Shown here: piece by piece, positions 1 to 7,541 of the stretch
How positions within the stretch are numbered: the stretch's first letter is position 1
Layout of the letters: each line of letters starts with the position of its first letter
DNA from: Microbacterium soli
Lineage (GTDB): Bacteria > Actinomycetota > Actinomycetes > Actinomycetales > Microbacteriaceae
Assembly: GCF_039539005.1 (NCBI RefSeq)
Contig: NZ_BAABCP010000001.1
Coordinates: 1,488,001 to 1,552,000, forward strand
Direction: 5' to 3'
Length of the DNA: 64,000 bases
Made by a program: the position numbers and the translations under genes
The notes under the pieces: generated by a model
What the model saw: the letters and a program-made list of their open reading frames with translations, nothing else
The model's database searches: none
What the model was told of the DNA's origin: nothing

Positions 1-56
1 GGCGCTCCACCGAGGTCGTCCTGTGGCGGCCGGGCGCGCGCGACGAGGCGGAGTAG
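1..56 (+). CDS. C-terminal end of an unidentified protein (partial)
   Basis: An open frame entering from the left edge (codons from base 3) ends at TAG 54-56 and reads RSTEVVLWRPGARDEAE. The codons have the G/C-rich third positions of real genes here. Seventeen residues are too few to name a family. A beta-strand followed by a charged tail is compatible with the end of a sensor kinase ATPase domain, among many others. It converges on the phosphotransferase gene, 18 bases away. Confidence 0.4.
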   Translation, partial: RSTEVVLWRPGARDEAE

Positions 57-74
57 CCGCGCGGCCCCGACATC

Positions 75-1679
75 TCAGCCCGACTCGACCTCGACCGACA
101 CGGGGCCGTCGGCCCCTGTTCCGTCGCTCGTGAGCGCTTCGTCCACCGGCCCACCCGGTCGCTCCCACGGCGCGCGGATGGGGAACATCCGCTCCAGGAC
201 GTCCTGCACCGCGCGTCTGCGCAGCTGTTCGGGGATGTCGGTCTCCGGGCCGTCGTTGAGGCAGAACAGGTCCACGTTCCGACGCTCGGCGAGCTCGTCC
301 ATGCGCTGCAGAGCCCCCGCCGCGGTCGTCTGCACGTACGCGATGCGCGGCCGGGTGGTGGGAGACGCCCGGCCGGTCAGCTGCGCGTAGTGGTGGTACA
401 GGCTGTTGGTCACCGAGATGTCGGTCATCGAGCGGAAGCGCGCGGCGGCGGTGCGCGCGAACTCCGCGGGGAACTCGCGCTCCAGCTCGAACAGCACGCT
501 GCGACGCAACGGAGTCGCGCAGTGCGACAGGTCGCGCAGGATCGTGCGGCCGAAGCGCTCGCGCAGCAGCGCGCGGTTGACGCGCAGCGCGTTGTCGTGC
601 CCGCTGCGGTGCGCGGCGGGCTCGCCCGGTCCGATGCGCACCGGGCTCGAGACGAACAGCGTGTGCCCGGCGGGCGTGAAGAACATCTCCGGCTCGACGG
701 GGCGGCCGAAGAACATGTCGTCGTTGGAGTAGAGGAAGTGCTCCGACAGCCCCGGGATGCGGTGCAGCTGCGCCTCGATGGCGTGGGAGTTGTGGGTGGG
801 CAGCACGGCGGGGTCGGCGAAGAACTCCTCGCTGCGGACGATCGTGACCTTCGGATGCTCGGCCAGCCAGGTCGGCGCGGGGGAGTCGGTGGCGATGAAG
901 ATGCGTCGGATCCACGGCGCATGCATGTGCACGCTGCGCAGGGCGTAGCGCAGCTCGTCGACATGCCGGTACCGGTGCGGACCTCCGTCGCCCGTGCCGA
1001 CCGCATTCCGCGCCAGCCGCGCGGCCCGCTGCCGCTGGAACGCGGGGGAGGAGCCGTCCACCCAGGAGAAGACGATGTCGACATCGCCGTGGAACTCGTC
1101 GGGATGTGGATCGAACATGCCCGCGAGGGTGCGCCAGCGGCGTCCGTACTGCTCCACCTCGTCGAACGCCACATCCGAGGCGGGCGTCTGCCGCCGGGTG
1201 AGCAGATTCTCCCTGGGGGCTTCGATGACGTCGACGCCGAAGCGCCAGAACTCCACGCGCGCCGCCCAGTGCGCACCATATCGCAGGTTCCCGCGCGAGG
1301 TGACCCGAGGGCGGAAGACCCGCAGCGCCAGCGGCGCGCTCCCCGGCAGCCTCACGCGGTCGATCGGGACCGCGGGGGCGCCCTTGATCTTGATGTGGAA
1401 CGGTCCGTCGGGCAGGCGCTCACGCAACGCCAGGAGGGCATCCGCCCGTCGGTCGGCATCCACCACGAGCGCTGGGGTGGAGCGGTCGTGACGGATCAGC
1501 AGCACCGGCACGCCGCCGGCCTCCAGGGCCGCGGCGACGGACAGCAGGTCGCCCAACAGGGCGCCCAGGGGGGTGATGTCGTCGTGCACGAGGTGCGGCA
1601 GCTCGGCATCCGGCACGAGGCCCTGCCGGACCGGGGAGTCGTGGCGGCGCTGCTCGGGCTCCGCGGGGCGTGTCGCCAT
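75..1679 (-). CDS. Stealth-family polysaccharide phosphotransferase
   Basis: A 534-residue protein with the Stealth conserved regions in order: CR1 (DIVFSWVDGS, about residue 202), CR2 (DELRYALRSVHMHAPWIRRIF), CR3 around the GHDNALR stretch, and CR4 (CLNDG) near the C-terminus. Stealth enzymes transfer a sugar-1-phosphate from a nucleotide sugar onto a growing surface polysaccharide; capsule hexose-phosphate transferases belong here. The roughly 200-residue N-terminal part before CR1 is typical of actinobacterial members. No signal peptide or membrane segment is seen, so it is probably cytosolic or membrane-peripheral. ATG 1679 follows a GAGAGGA ribosome site. It lies 57 bases after mgtE on the same strand and may be co-transcribed, although no functional link is obvious. 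The acceptor polymer is unknown. Confidence 0.85.
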   Translation of the reverse strand: MATRPAEPEQRRHDSPVRQGLVPDAELPHLVHDDITPLGALLGDLLSVAAALEAGGVPVLLIRHDRSTPALVVDADRRADALLALRERLPDGPFHIKIKGAPAVPIDRVRLPGSAPLALRVFRPRVTSRGNLRYGAHWAARVEFWRFGVDVIEAPRENLLTRRQTPASDVAFDEVEQYGRRWRTLAGMFDPHPDEFHGDVDIVFSWVDGSSPAFQRQRAARLARNAVGTGDGGPHRYRHVDELRYALRSVHMHAPWIRRIFIATDSPAPTWLAEHPKVTIVRSEEFFADPAVLPTHNSHAIEAQLHRIPGLSEHFLYSNDDMFFGRPVEPEMFFTPAGHTLFVSSPVRIGPGEPAAHRSGHDNALRVNRALLRERFGRTILRDLSHCATPLRRSVLFELEREFPAEFARTAAARFRSMTDISVTNSLYHHYAQLTGRASPTTRPRIAYVQTTAAGALQRMDELAERRNVDLFCLNDGPETDIPEQLRRRAVQDVLERMFPIRAPWERPGGPVDEALTSDGTGADGPVSVEVESG

Positions 1680-1736
1680 GTCCTTCCTCTCTCCCGTGTC
1701 GATGTCGCCGGGTTCTTCCGCGCCGTGATGGTCGGC

Positions 1737-3095
1737 TCAGATCCCCAGCACGGCCTTCGCGATGAGGAAGTAGATGATCAATCCTGTCGCGTCGACGAAG
1801 GTCGTGATGAACGGGTTGGAGAACACGGCCGGGTCGACGCGGATGGCGCGGGCCGCCAGCGGCATGATGCCGCCGATGGAGGCCGCGACCGTGCACACGG
1901 CCACGAGGGTGAGGCCGATGACCGCCCCGATGTGCCATTGGTAGACCAGGCCCGCCAGCACGAAGCCGAGCGCGCCCAGCAGCAGACCCAGGAAGAACCC
2001 GACGCGCACCTCTCGCGCCAGCACCCGGAACAGGTCCCGCGGTGTCACCTCTCCGAGGGCCAGCGAGCGGGTGACCGTGGTCGCGGCCTGGTTGCCGGTG
2101 TTCCCGCCCGTGCCGATCAGCAGCGGCACGAACAGGGCCAGCACGGTCAGCTGCGCGAGTGTCGTCTGGAAGGCGTCCAGCACCTGGACGGTCAGCGTCG
2201 CTCCGACGGCGAGAACGAGCAGCCACACCACACGGGAGCGCACGAGCCGGCGGATCGGGGTGGACAGGTACGAGCGGCGCAGCGGCTCCACCCCGCCCTG
2301 TCGCGCCGCGTCCTCGCTCTCGGCCTGCTTGAGGATGCGAGCGGCGTCGTCGATCGTGAGGATGCCGACCAGCCGCTGCTCGCGGTCGACGATCGGCAGC
2401 GCCAGCAGGCCGTAGTCGGTGGCGCGGCGGGCGGCGGCCTCGGCGTCCTCGGTCACCTCCGCGAGGTGCGCCTGGCTCATCAGGTCGGCGACGAGATCGT
2501 CGTCGGATGCCGCCAGCAGATCGCGCAGGCTGATGACGCCGACCACCCGCCGGCCTCCGTCGGTGACGGGCAGGGTGTAGATCGTCTCCGCGTGCGCGAG
2601 GGCGCCGCGGATGCGCGTCATGGTCTCCGCCACGGTCAGCCGCGGGTGGGTGGTGACGAACTCCGGGCTCATCCGTCGTCCGATGGAGTCCTGCGGGTAC
2701 CCGAGCATCCCCGAGGTGAGGTCGCGCTCCTGCCGGGTCAGTCCGCGCAGCAGCTGCGGAGCGACGGATGCCGGCAGCTCGTCGAGCAGCCACACCCGGT
2801 CGTCCGGGTCGATCTCGGCGAACAGAGCGGCGATCTCGACGTTGCGCAGCGCCTGCACGAGGTCACCGCGCGTGCCGGGGGACAGCGCCTCGAACACCTC
2901 GAGCGCCCGGGACTTGGCCAGCAGGCGGTAGACGATCGCGGCGTCCTCGATGCTCAGGCGATCGACGAGCTCGACGACCTCGGGCACGCCGAGCGGCGTG
3001 AGCGCGGCGGAGGCCCCGGGCAGGTCGCCCTGCGCGATGAGCCGACGGATGTCGTCGGCGGCCTCGGAGACGTTCTGGAGCTGGGTCGGAGTCAT
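1737..3095 (-). CDS. mgtE: Magnesium transporter MgtE
   Basis: A 452-residue MgtE. It has an N-terminal helical MgtE_N domain (about residues 15-125), two CBS domains (about 130-255) that sense cytosolic Mg2+, and a C-terminal domain of five membrane helices (about 285-452) containing the PLLIGTGGNTGNQA pore signature. Mg2+ binding to the N and CBS domains closes the pore in characterised homologues. Two in-frame ATGs exist. The one at 3095 is preferred because GAAGG lies 7 bases upstream, whereas the ATG at 3101 almost touches it. That ribosome site lies inside a hairpin, so translation is probably regulated by the leader (separate entry). Confidence 0.93.
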   Translation of the reverse strand: MTPTQLQNVSEAADDIRRLIAQGDLPGASAALTPLGVPEVVELVDRLSIEDAAIVYRLLAKSRALEVFEALSPGTRGDLVQALRNVEIAALFAEIDPDDRVWLLDELPASVAPQLLRGLTRQERDLTSGMLGYPQDSIGRRMSPEFVTTHPRLTVAETMTRIRGALAHAETIYTLPVTDGGRRVVGVISLRDLLAASDDDLVADLMSQAHLAEVTEDAEAAARRATDYGLLALPIVDREQRLVGILTIDDAARILKQAESEDAARQGGVEPLRRSYLSTPIRRLVRSRVVWLLVLAVGATLTVQVLDAFQTTLAQLTVLALFVPLLIGTGGNTGNQAATTVTRSLALGEVTPRDLFRVLAREVRVGFFLGLLLGALGFVLAGLVYQWHIGAVIGLTLVAVCTVAASIGGIMPLAARAIRVDPAVFSNPFITTFVDATGLIIYFLIAKAVLGI

Positions 3096-3251
3096 GGGCA
3101 TGCCTTCTCAGGAAGGCACCGCGTGGGCGGGCGCCGGGGCGGATCCTGCGTCGGGGCGGATGCGCCTGCTCAGCCGAGCGGTGCGGAAGCGGTGGGGATG
3201 AGGTGCCTGCGACTATGACTGTCACCGGACATGATGAACCACCTCGCTTCC
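3096..3251 (-). promoter_or_regulatory. Structured mgtE 5' leader with ribosome-site-sequestering hairpin
   Basis: On the minus strand the last element before the start codon is a perfect 7-bp hairpin, TGCCTTC-CTGA-GAAGGCA (3101-3118), whose 3' arm holds the GAAGG ribosome site. About 85 bases further upstream are nested stems: outer GGAAGCG/CGCTTCC (3245-3251 with 3185-3191) and inner AGGTG/CACCT (3240-3244 with 3201-3205). A TAGACT sequence just upstream may be the -10 box. Mg2+-sensing leaders are known for mgtE genes (M-box class), but the conserved M-box core is not recognisable here. The element is therefore described only as a structured leader with probable translational control. Confidence 0.55.
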
Positions 3252-3374
3252 CGGTGCTCGTTGCTGGTTCAGTCTAACTCAGCGAGGGGTGCACGCCCGC
3301 ACGGCCGGCGCTTTTACTGTTGTTCGCTTCAACGTCAACTCCGAGGGCTCCGTCGCCGCGTTCAACCCCCGAGG

Positions 3375-4370
3375 TCATCGTTGGCGGCGAGAGCTTCGGC
3401 GAACGATCAGATCGGTCTCCAAAGTCACCGCATCGGCGGGTGAGCCGGTGTGATCGACGACGCGCTGCATCAGGAGGACTGCAGCGCGTCTGCCGATCTC
3501 GTAGGCCGGCTGGCTCACTACAGTGAGTGGGGGGTCGATCAATGTCGCCCAGGGAGCGTCGTCGAACGACACGAGGCCGACGTCACGGCCGATGACCACT
3601 CCGGCGGATGTCAGCGCGGAGATTATGCCGAGGGTCAGATTGGCGCTGGCGGAGAAGAAGGAGTCCGGGGGGTTGGCGCTGTCGAGAAGCTCCAATGCAG
3701 CTGAGGAGCCTCCCTCCACGCGAAAGTCACGATGCACGATGCGTGTAACGGACTCACGACCTCGCTCGCTGAGAGCCGCTCGGTATCCCGAGGCGCGTTC
3801 GATGGCTGTGATCGCGTTCACTGGGCCCGTGACGCAAGCCGGGTTCGACCAGCCTTCATCGAGCAGGTGGAGGGTCGCGTCGCGGGCTCCGGATTGTGAG
3901 TCTGCCACCACGGAGTCCACGGCTGTGCTCAGGAACCTGTCGATGGTCACGACGGGTATCGCCGCCGAAATGAGTTCTGACACATCGGTGTCACTGCTGT
4001 GGGGTGAGAGGACGACACCTGCCACGCGCTCCTGTGCGGCGATCTCCAAGTACCGGGCCTCCTTCTCCGGATTCTCATCTGCGTTGCAGAGGAAGACGGA
4101 GAACCCGTTGCTCTGGGCAACATCCTCCACACCTCTTGCCACGGCGGTGAAGAAGGGGTTCTCGATGTCGGAGATGATGAGAGCCAGGACGCGCGAACGC
4201 CGCTTGCGAAGGTTGCGTGCAAGCGCGTTCGGGCGGTAATCCAACCGCTGCGCAGCGGATCTGACGCGCTCGGCGAGTAAAGGATTCACTCGAGCCGTGC
4301 CATTGAGCACTCGGGAGACCGTTGCTGTGGAGACCCCCGCCAGAGCCGCTACGTCACTTATGTTCGTCAC
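3375..4370 (-). CDS. LacI-family transcriptional repressor (island regulator)
   Basis: A 331-residue LacI/GalR protein. The N-terminal helix-turn-helix and hinge start immediately (TNISDVAALAGVSTATVSRV, with the hinge helix before residue 60), followed by a periplasmic-binding-protein-like effector domain that begins with an RVLALIISDIENPFFTAVA stretch. GTG 4370 is chosen because LacI proteins begin a few residues before the helix-turn-helix; in-frame codons further upstream add proline-rich sequence without homology. It is transcribed away from the amidotransferase-like gene. Two copies of a LacI-type operator downstream of the divergent promoters (4489, 5407) are its likely targets. The inducer is unknown, probably a sugar or sugar-derived intermediate of the island. 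Confidence 0.9.
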   Translation of the reverse strand: MTNISDVAALAGVSTATVSRVLNGTARVNPLLAERVRSAAQRLDYRPNALARNLRKRRSRVLALIISDIENPFFTAVARGVEDVAQSNGFSVFLCNADENPEKEARYLEIAAQERVAGVVLSPHSSDTDVSELISAAIPVVTIDRFLSTAVDSVVADSQSGARDATLHLLDEGWSNPACVTGPVNAITAIERASGYRAALSERGRESVTRIVHRDFRVEGGSSAALELLDSANPPDSFFSASANLTLGIISALTSAGVVIGRDVGLVSFDDAPWATLIDPPLTVVSQPAYEIGRRAAVLLMQRVVDHTGSPADAVTLETDLIVRRSSRRQR

Positions 4371-4450
4371 GCGATCAGGGTACGTATGCCACGTGTGAGG
4401 CGGTACTGCTTCGTCCGCCTGCGGTCTGGGAGGCCAACCTGGCACGACGG

Positions 4451-4480
4451 TTGGTGTCTTCGAGGATTAGTGATTATCAT
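4451..4480 (+). promoter_or_regulatory. Predicted promoter of the amidotransferase-like gene
   Basis: TTGGTG (4451-4456) and TATCAT (4475-4480) are separated by 18 bases, a good housekeeping sigma spacing in a locally AT-rich stretch. The LacI-type operator starts 8 bases after the -10 box, around the expected start point, as for a repressible promoter. Confidence 0.5.
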
Positions 4481-4488
4481 AACCTAAC

Positions 4489-4502
4489 TGTAATCGATTT
4501 CA
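4489..4502 (+). promoter_or_regulatory. LacI-type operator 1
   Basis: TGTAATCGATTTCA fits the LacI/GalR consensus TGnAAnCGnTTnCA at every fixed position; the AATCGATT centre is a perfect palindrome. The first 13 bases recur exactly at 5407. Its position just downstream of a promoter and its closeness to a LacI gene make it a probable operator of that repressor. Confidence 0.7.
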
Positions 4503-4571
4503 AAGAAGATGCAGAGCCGACACAGTGTTGTCCTCGGTCTTCGGATGAGTGAGAGCCAAGGGGTGACGGAG

Positions 4572-5318
4572 ATGATCCGTGTGCTTGTTGCCGGTGAGTC
4601 GTGGATTACCACCACGACTCATACGAAGGGATTCGACCACTTCACCAGCAGTGCGTTCGAGACCGGCGTCGGTGACTTCAAACGTGCGTTGGAGGACATG
4701 GGGATGCGCGTTACCCACATGCCGGGGCATGAAGTCGCGGAGGAGTTCCCATGGACGATCGAAGAACTGAATCAGTTCGACGTCGTGGTGCTCTCAGACA
4801 TCGGGGCGAACACCTTCCTGCTGAGCAGAAGGACATGGGTAGACGGTGTGGCTGTGCCGAACCGGCTCGCCGTCCTGGCCGATTGGGTGCGGTCCGGTGG
4901 AGGGTTGATGATGGCGGGCGGTTACATGAGCTTTCAGGGAATCGACGGGAGAGCCCGCTTTCACGGCACCGATGTGGAGGCGGTGCTGCCGGTGCAGATT
5001 CACGCCGCGGACGATCGAGTCGAGGTTCCCGAAGGCGTGGTCGGCGTCGTACGGCAATCACATGCCGTCGTCGACTCGGTGCGCGATCTCGAATGGCCGC
5101 CCCTGCTCGGCTACAACCGCACGATCGCTCGCCCTGATTCGGAGGTCATCGTCTCAGCAGGGGATGATCCGCTGCTCGCCGTGCGCAGCGTGGGACAGGG
5201 CAGATCTCTCGTATGGACTTCAGACATCGCGCCGCATTGGTGTCCTCGAGGCTTCACAGAATGGGACGGGTACGCCGAGATCATGAAGAACTCTGTGGCG
5301 TGGCTGGCTGATACCTGA
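4572..5318 (+). CDS. Putative glutamine-amidotransferase-like protein (DUF1355/GATase1-like)
   Basis: A 248-residue protein of the class I glutamine-amidotransferase-like fold that resembles enterobacterial STM3548-type proteins. Recognisable stretches are LVAGESWITTTTHTKGFDHF at the N-terminus, VVVLSDIGANTFLL, GGGLMMAGGYMSFQGI and SLVWTSDIAPHW near the end. The GGYMSF turn occupies the nucleophile-elbow position but has no cysteine, so classical glutaminase activity is unlikely; a hydrolase or binding role is possible. The family's biochemistry is not established. ATG 4572 is preferred over an upstream in-frame ATG because AAGGGG (4558-4563) lies 8 bases before it. It is the first gene of the LacI-controlled island, with its own operator-bearing promoter. 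Confidence 0.75.
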   Translation: MIRVLVAGESWITTTTHTKGFDHFTSSAFETGVGDFKRALEDMGMRVTHMPGHEVAEEFPWTIEELNQFDVVVLSDIGANTFLLSRRTWVDGVAVPNRLAVLADWVRSGGGLMMAGGYMSFQGIDGRARFHGTDVEAVLPVQIHAADDRVEVPEGVVGVVRQSHAVVDSVRDLEWPPLLGYNRTIARPDSEVIVSAGDDPLLAVRSVGQGRSLVWTSDIAPHWCPRGFTEWDGYAEIMKNSVAWLADT

Positions 5319-5374
5319 CCTGTTCGATATGACGTCGACCGGTGGCTCGTACGGCGCAGGTGGATACGCCTCAC

Positions 5375-5403
5375 TTGACACCGGATATTGCGTAGGTTAC
5401 GCT
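5375..5403 (+). promoter_or_regulatory. Strong predicted promoter of the ABC-transporter operon
   Basis: A consensus -35 box TTGACA (5375-5380) and TACGCT (5398-5403) are separated by exactly 17 bases. The LacI-type operator begins 3 bases after the -10 box and would cover the transcription start. The predicted transcript covers 5470 onward, probably to 9507 or beyond. Confidence 0.7.
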
Positions 5404-5406
5404 CCG

Positions 5407-5420
5407 TGTAATCGATTTCT
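5407..5420 (+). promoter_or_regulatory. LacI-type operator 2
   Basis: TGTAATCGATTTCT repeats operator 1 exactly over 13 bases and keeps the AATCGATT palindrome; only the last base departs from the LacI consensus. It sits on the expected start point of the ABC-transporter promoter, so the same LacI protein probably represses both transcription units. Confidence 0.7.
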
Positions 5421-5469
5421 TGAAATTCAAGCCATATTGTCAATAGACCTCAACTAGTGGGAGTTGGAA

Positions 5470-6684
5470 GTGAATCAAGCAGGCAATGAAGCTGTTGGAT
5501 ACTGGCGTCATGCTCTCGGACGTCGTCAGTTCCTGAAACTGGTCGGAATAGGTTCAGCGGCGATGGCTTCCGCGTCGTTGTTGAGTTCCTGCGCGCCGAG
5601 TTCGGGGGACAGCGAAAGCTCACTGAGGACGTTGAAAGTCGGCCTGACCCCATTCCAAGATTTCTATGTGGTGCTGATCGGGATCGAAAAGGGATACTGG
5701 GCAGAAGAGGGGATCAAACTCGATATCGTGAACCTCTCTTATGAGAGCGTGACCGAATCTCTTGCCTCGGGTTCCGTTGAGATCGGCACCAATAACGACG
5801 CGTTCGTCCTTGGGGGCCAGGATAAGTATCCGGAACAGGTGCAGAGCAACATCTTCTTCTTGTTCCAGGGCGGCGCGATAATGGTCCGTCCCGATGGACC
5901 GTTCACTACCTACGATCAGGCCATTGCGGCCGGCGCGACGCCGGAAGAAGCACGGCGAGACGTCTGTGCGCAGCTGCGCGACAAGACGATTCTCCTGACG
6001 ACCAACTCCGACTTCGAACTGACCGTCGCGGCAGCGGCTCAGAGCGGTGGTCTCGACTACTTCAATGATGTGAAGTTCATCGACGGCAATCCTGATGAGA
6101 ATCTCGCCGCGTTCATGGGCGGTGCGGGCGACGGCTACATCGGGGGACTCCCGCAGCGGACCCGTCTCGTCGAAGAAGGCATGGTTCCGTTGATCACGGC
6201 GGAGAACCTCTCGAGTGAAGCGACCATTCAGGGCGGCTGGTCAGCCTCGGAGAAGCTCATCGCGGAAGAGCCTGAGGTCTTCATGAGCTTCCAGAGGGTC
6301 ATCTATCGATGCCTTCAGTTCATTGAGGAGAACCCGGAGGAAGGGTTCCAGATCATCATTGACAAGCTCTCGTCGGAGACCGGAGCGAACTACACGCACG
6401 AGGACCTGGAGAGCGTGTGGAACAAGGTCGAGCTCTTCCCCGCTTCCGGCGAGCAGATGGAGGCGATGGTGTTCGACGAATCCAGTCAGTTCTACTGGCG
6501 CCCGCGGTACGAGTTCGTGGAGAAGTTCTATCTCGAACGAGGCGTCGTCTCCGGGCCGGTGGATCTCGACCGCATCTTCCCGTTCCAGTGGATCCACGCG
6601 CAGTACATGGCGAAGTACGAGTCGGATGCCTGGGAGTCCATGGGCGCCCAGCATGCGAGCGGGGATCTCGTGGAGAGTAGATGA
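5470..6684 (+). CDS. ABC transporter substrate-binding lipoprotein (NMT1/SsuA-like)
   Basis: A 404-residue extracytoplasmic binding protein. The leader has a twin-arginine motif (GRRQFLKL, Arg18-Arg19) and a lipobox ending at Cys41 (LLSSC), so it is probably Tat-exported and lipid-anchored. The mature part starts with a strand, LKVGLTPFQDFYVVLIG, typical of the NMT1/THI5 and SsuA/TauA fold. That class binds sulfonates, taurine, thiamine precursors, phthalates and other small organics. GTG 5470 has GGGAG 6 bases upstream and is preferred over TTG 5464. It overlaps the next gene by 4 bases and is followed by the ATPase and permease of the same importer. The ligand is unknown. At 404 residues it is longer than most SsuA proteins (about 320). 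Confidence 0.85.
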   Translation: MNQAGNEAVGYWRHALGRRQFLKLVGIGSAAMASASLLSSCAPSSGDSESSLRTLKVGLTPFQDFYVVLIGIEKGYWAEEGIKLDIVNLSYESVTESLASGSVEIGTNNDAFVLGGQDKYPEQVQSNIFFLFQGGAIMVRPDGPFTTYDQAIAAGATPEEARRDVCAQLRDKTILLTTNSDFELTVAAAAQSGGLDYFNDVKFIDGNPDENLAAFMGGAGDGYIGGLPQRTRLVEEGMVPLITAENLSSEATIQGGWSASEKLIAEEPEVFMSFQRVIYRCLQFIEENPEEGFQIIIDKLSSETGANYTHEDLESVWNKVELFPASGEQMEAMVFDESSQFYWRPRYEFVEKFYLERGVVSGPVDLDRIFPFQWIHAQYMAKYESDAWESMGAQHASGDLVESR

Positions 6685-7541
6685 TGACGTCCACGGGATC
6701 CGGTAAGCACAAGATCTATTTCGCGGATACCACCGAGATCAAGCTCGATGAGAAGAGCATCAGCGTGCTCCTGCTCAACTCGGGCGTACATCCGGATGTA
6801 CCGCCCGAGGATATCCGTCTCTATGGGTACAGGGAACAGATCACGTGGCCTGATGGCAGTGTTGCTCCGGGAGTTCTCGAGCCGATCTGCCTGTGGTACA
6901 TACCCACTCCGACGATGAAGATCCTCGTGGACACAGGCATCAGCCCCGAGAACGCAGCCCATGCCAACAAGGTGTTTCGTACACGGGACCAGGGGCAGGT
7001 CTATACGACGAGGCCAGAACATGACATCCGCAAGTTCTTGGCCTCGCATGGAACCACTCCGGAGGAGATCGATGTCGTCATCCTGACGCACTTGCACCTT
7101 GACCACTTCGCGAATGCCCCGGCATACACGAATGCGCGGTTCATCGTCCAACGCAGAGAGCTTCCGTGGGGCCTCACCCCGCCACCCTATGCAGAGTTCC
7201 ACTGGCGCGAGTTCACTCCCTATCTGATCGATGTACTCGACCGTGTGGAGGCGGTCGAGGGGGACGTCACGATCTGCGACGGCGTTGAGGCATGGTGGGT
7301 CGGTGGTCACACCGCGGGAAGCCAGGCAGTCGCTGTCGACACGGAACTGGGCAAGGTGGTCCTCGCCGGCGACTTCTTCTACAGCTACAAGAACATCGAA
7401 TGGAACTGGCCACCGGGGAACTACTGGTCGCTCGATGAATGGGAACAGAGTTCTCAAAGACTCCGAAGTGATAGCGACCTCATCATTCCCAACCATGATT
7501 ATGAGACCTTTGAAAGGTATCCGCGTGGATATATCGGGTGA
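6681..7541 (+). CDS. Metallo-beta-lactamase-fold hydrolase (lactonase-like)
   Basis: A 286-residue MBL-fold enzyme with the zinc motif HLHLDH at residues 137-142, a further metal histidine in GGHTAGS (His210), the bridging aspartate in VVLAGDFF, and a late PNHDYE histidine. The arrangement resembles N-acyl-homoserine-lactonase-type hydrolases, which open lactone rings, but the family also acts on many other esters and lactones. The start ATG overlaps the stop of the binding-protein gene, and the ATPase start lies inside this gene's end, so it belongs to the transport operon. In a sugar-type island a sugar-lactone or ester hydrolase is the more natural reading than quorum quenching. Confidence 0.85.
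   Translation: MMTSTGSGKHKIYFADTTEIKLDEKSISVLLLNSGVHPDVPPEDIRLYGYREQITWPDGSVAPGVLEPICLWYIPTPTMKILVDTGISPENAAHANKVFRTRDQGQVYTTRPEHDIRKFLASHGTTPEEIDVVILTHLHLDHFANAPAYTNARFIVQRRELPWGLTPPPYAEFHWREFTPYLIDVLDRVEAVEGDVTICDGVEAWWVGGHTAGSQAVAVDTELGKVVLAGDFFYSYKNIEWNWPPGNYWSLDEWEQSSQRLRSDSDLIIPNHDYETFERYPRGYIG

Noticed and set aside
390..3218. A very long open frame (over 900 codons) on the plus strand opposite the phosphotransferase and mgtE genes.
   Set aside because: It is a shadow of GC-rich genes on the other strand. Its translation is rich in Arg, Gly, His and Gln without domain structure, while both minus-strand genes have clear family motifs.
3096..3251. Calling the mgtE leader an M-box (ykoK) riboswitch.
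   Set aside because: The conserved core sequences of that class could not be found by eye. Only the stems and the occluded ribosome site are supported.
6681..7541. Quorum-quenching acyl-homoserine lactonase.
   Set aside because: The zinc motif fits, but so do many MBL hydrolases. The operon context is transport and sugar catabolism, with no quorum-sensing genes.
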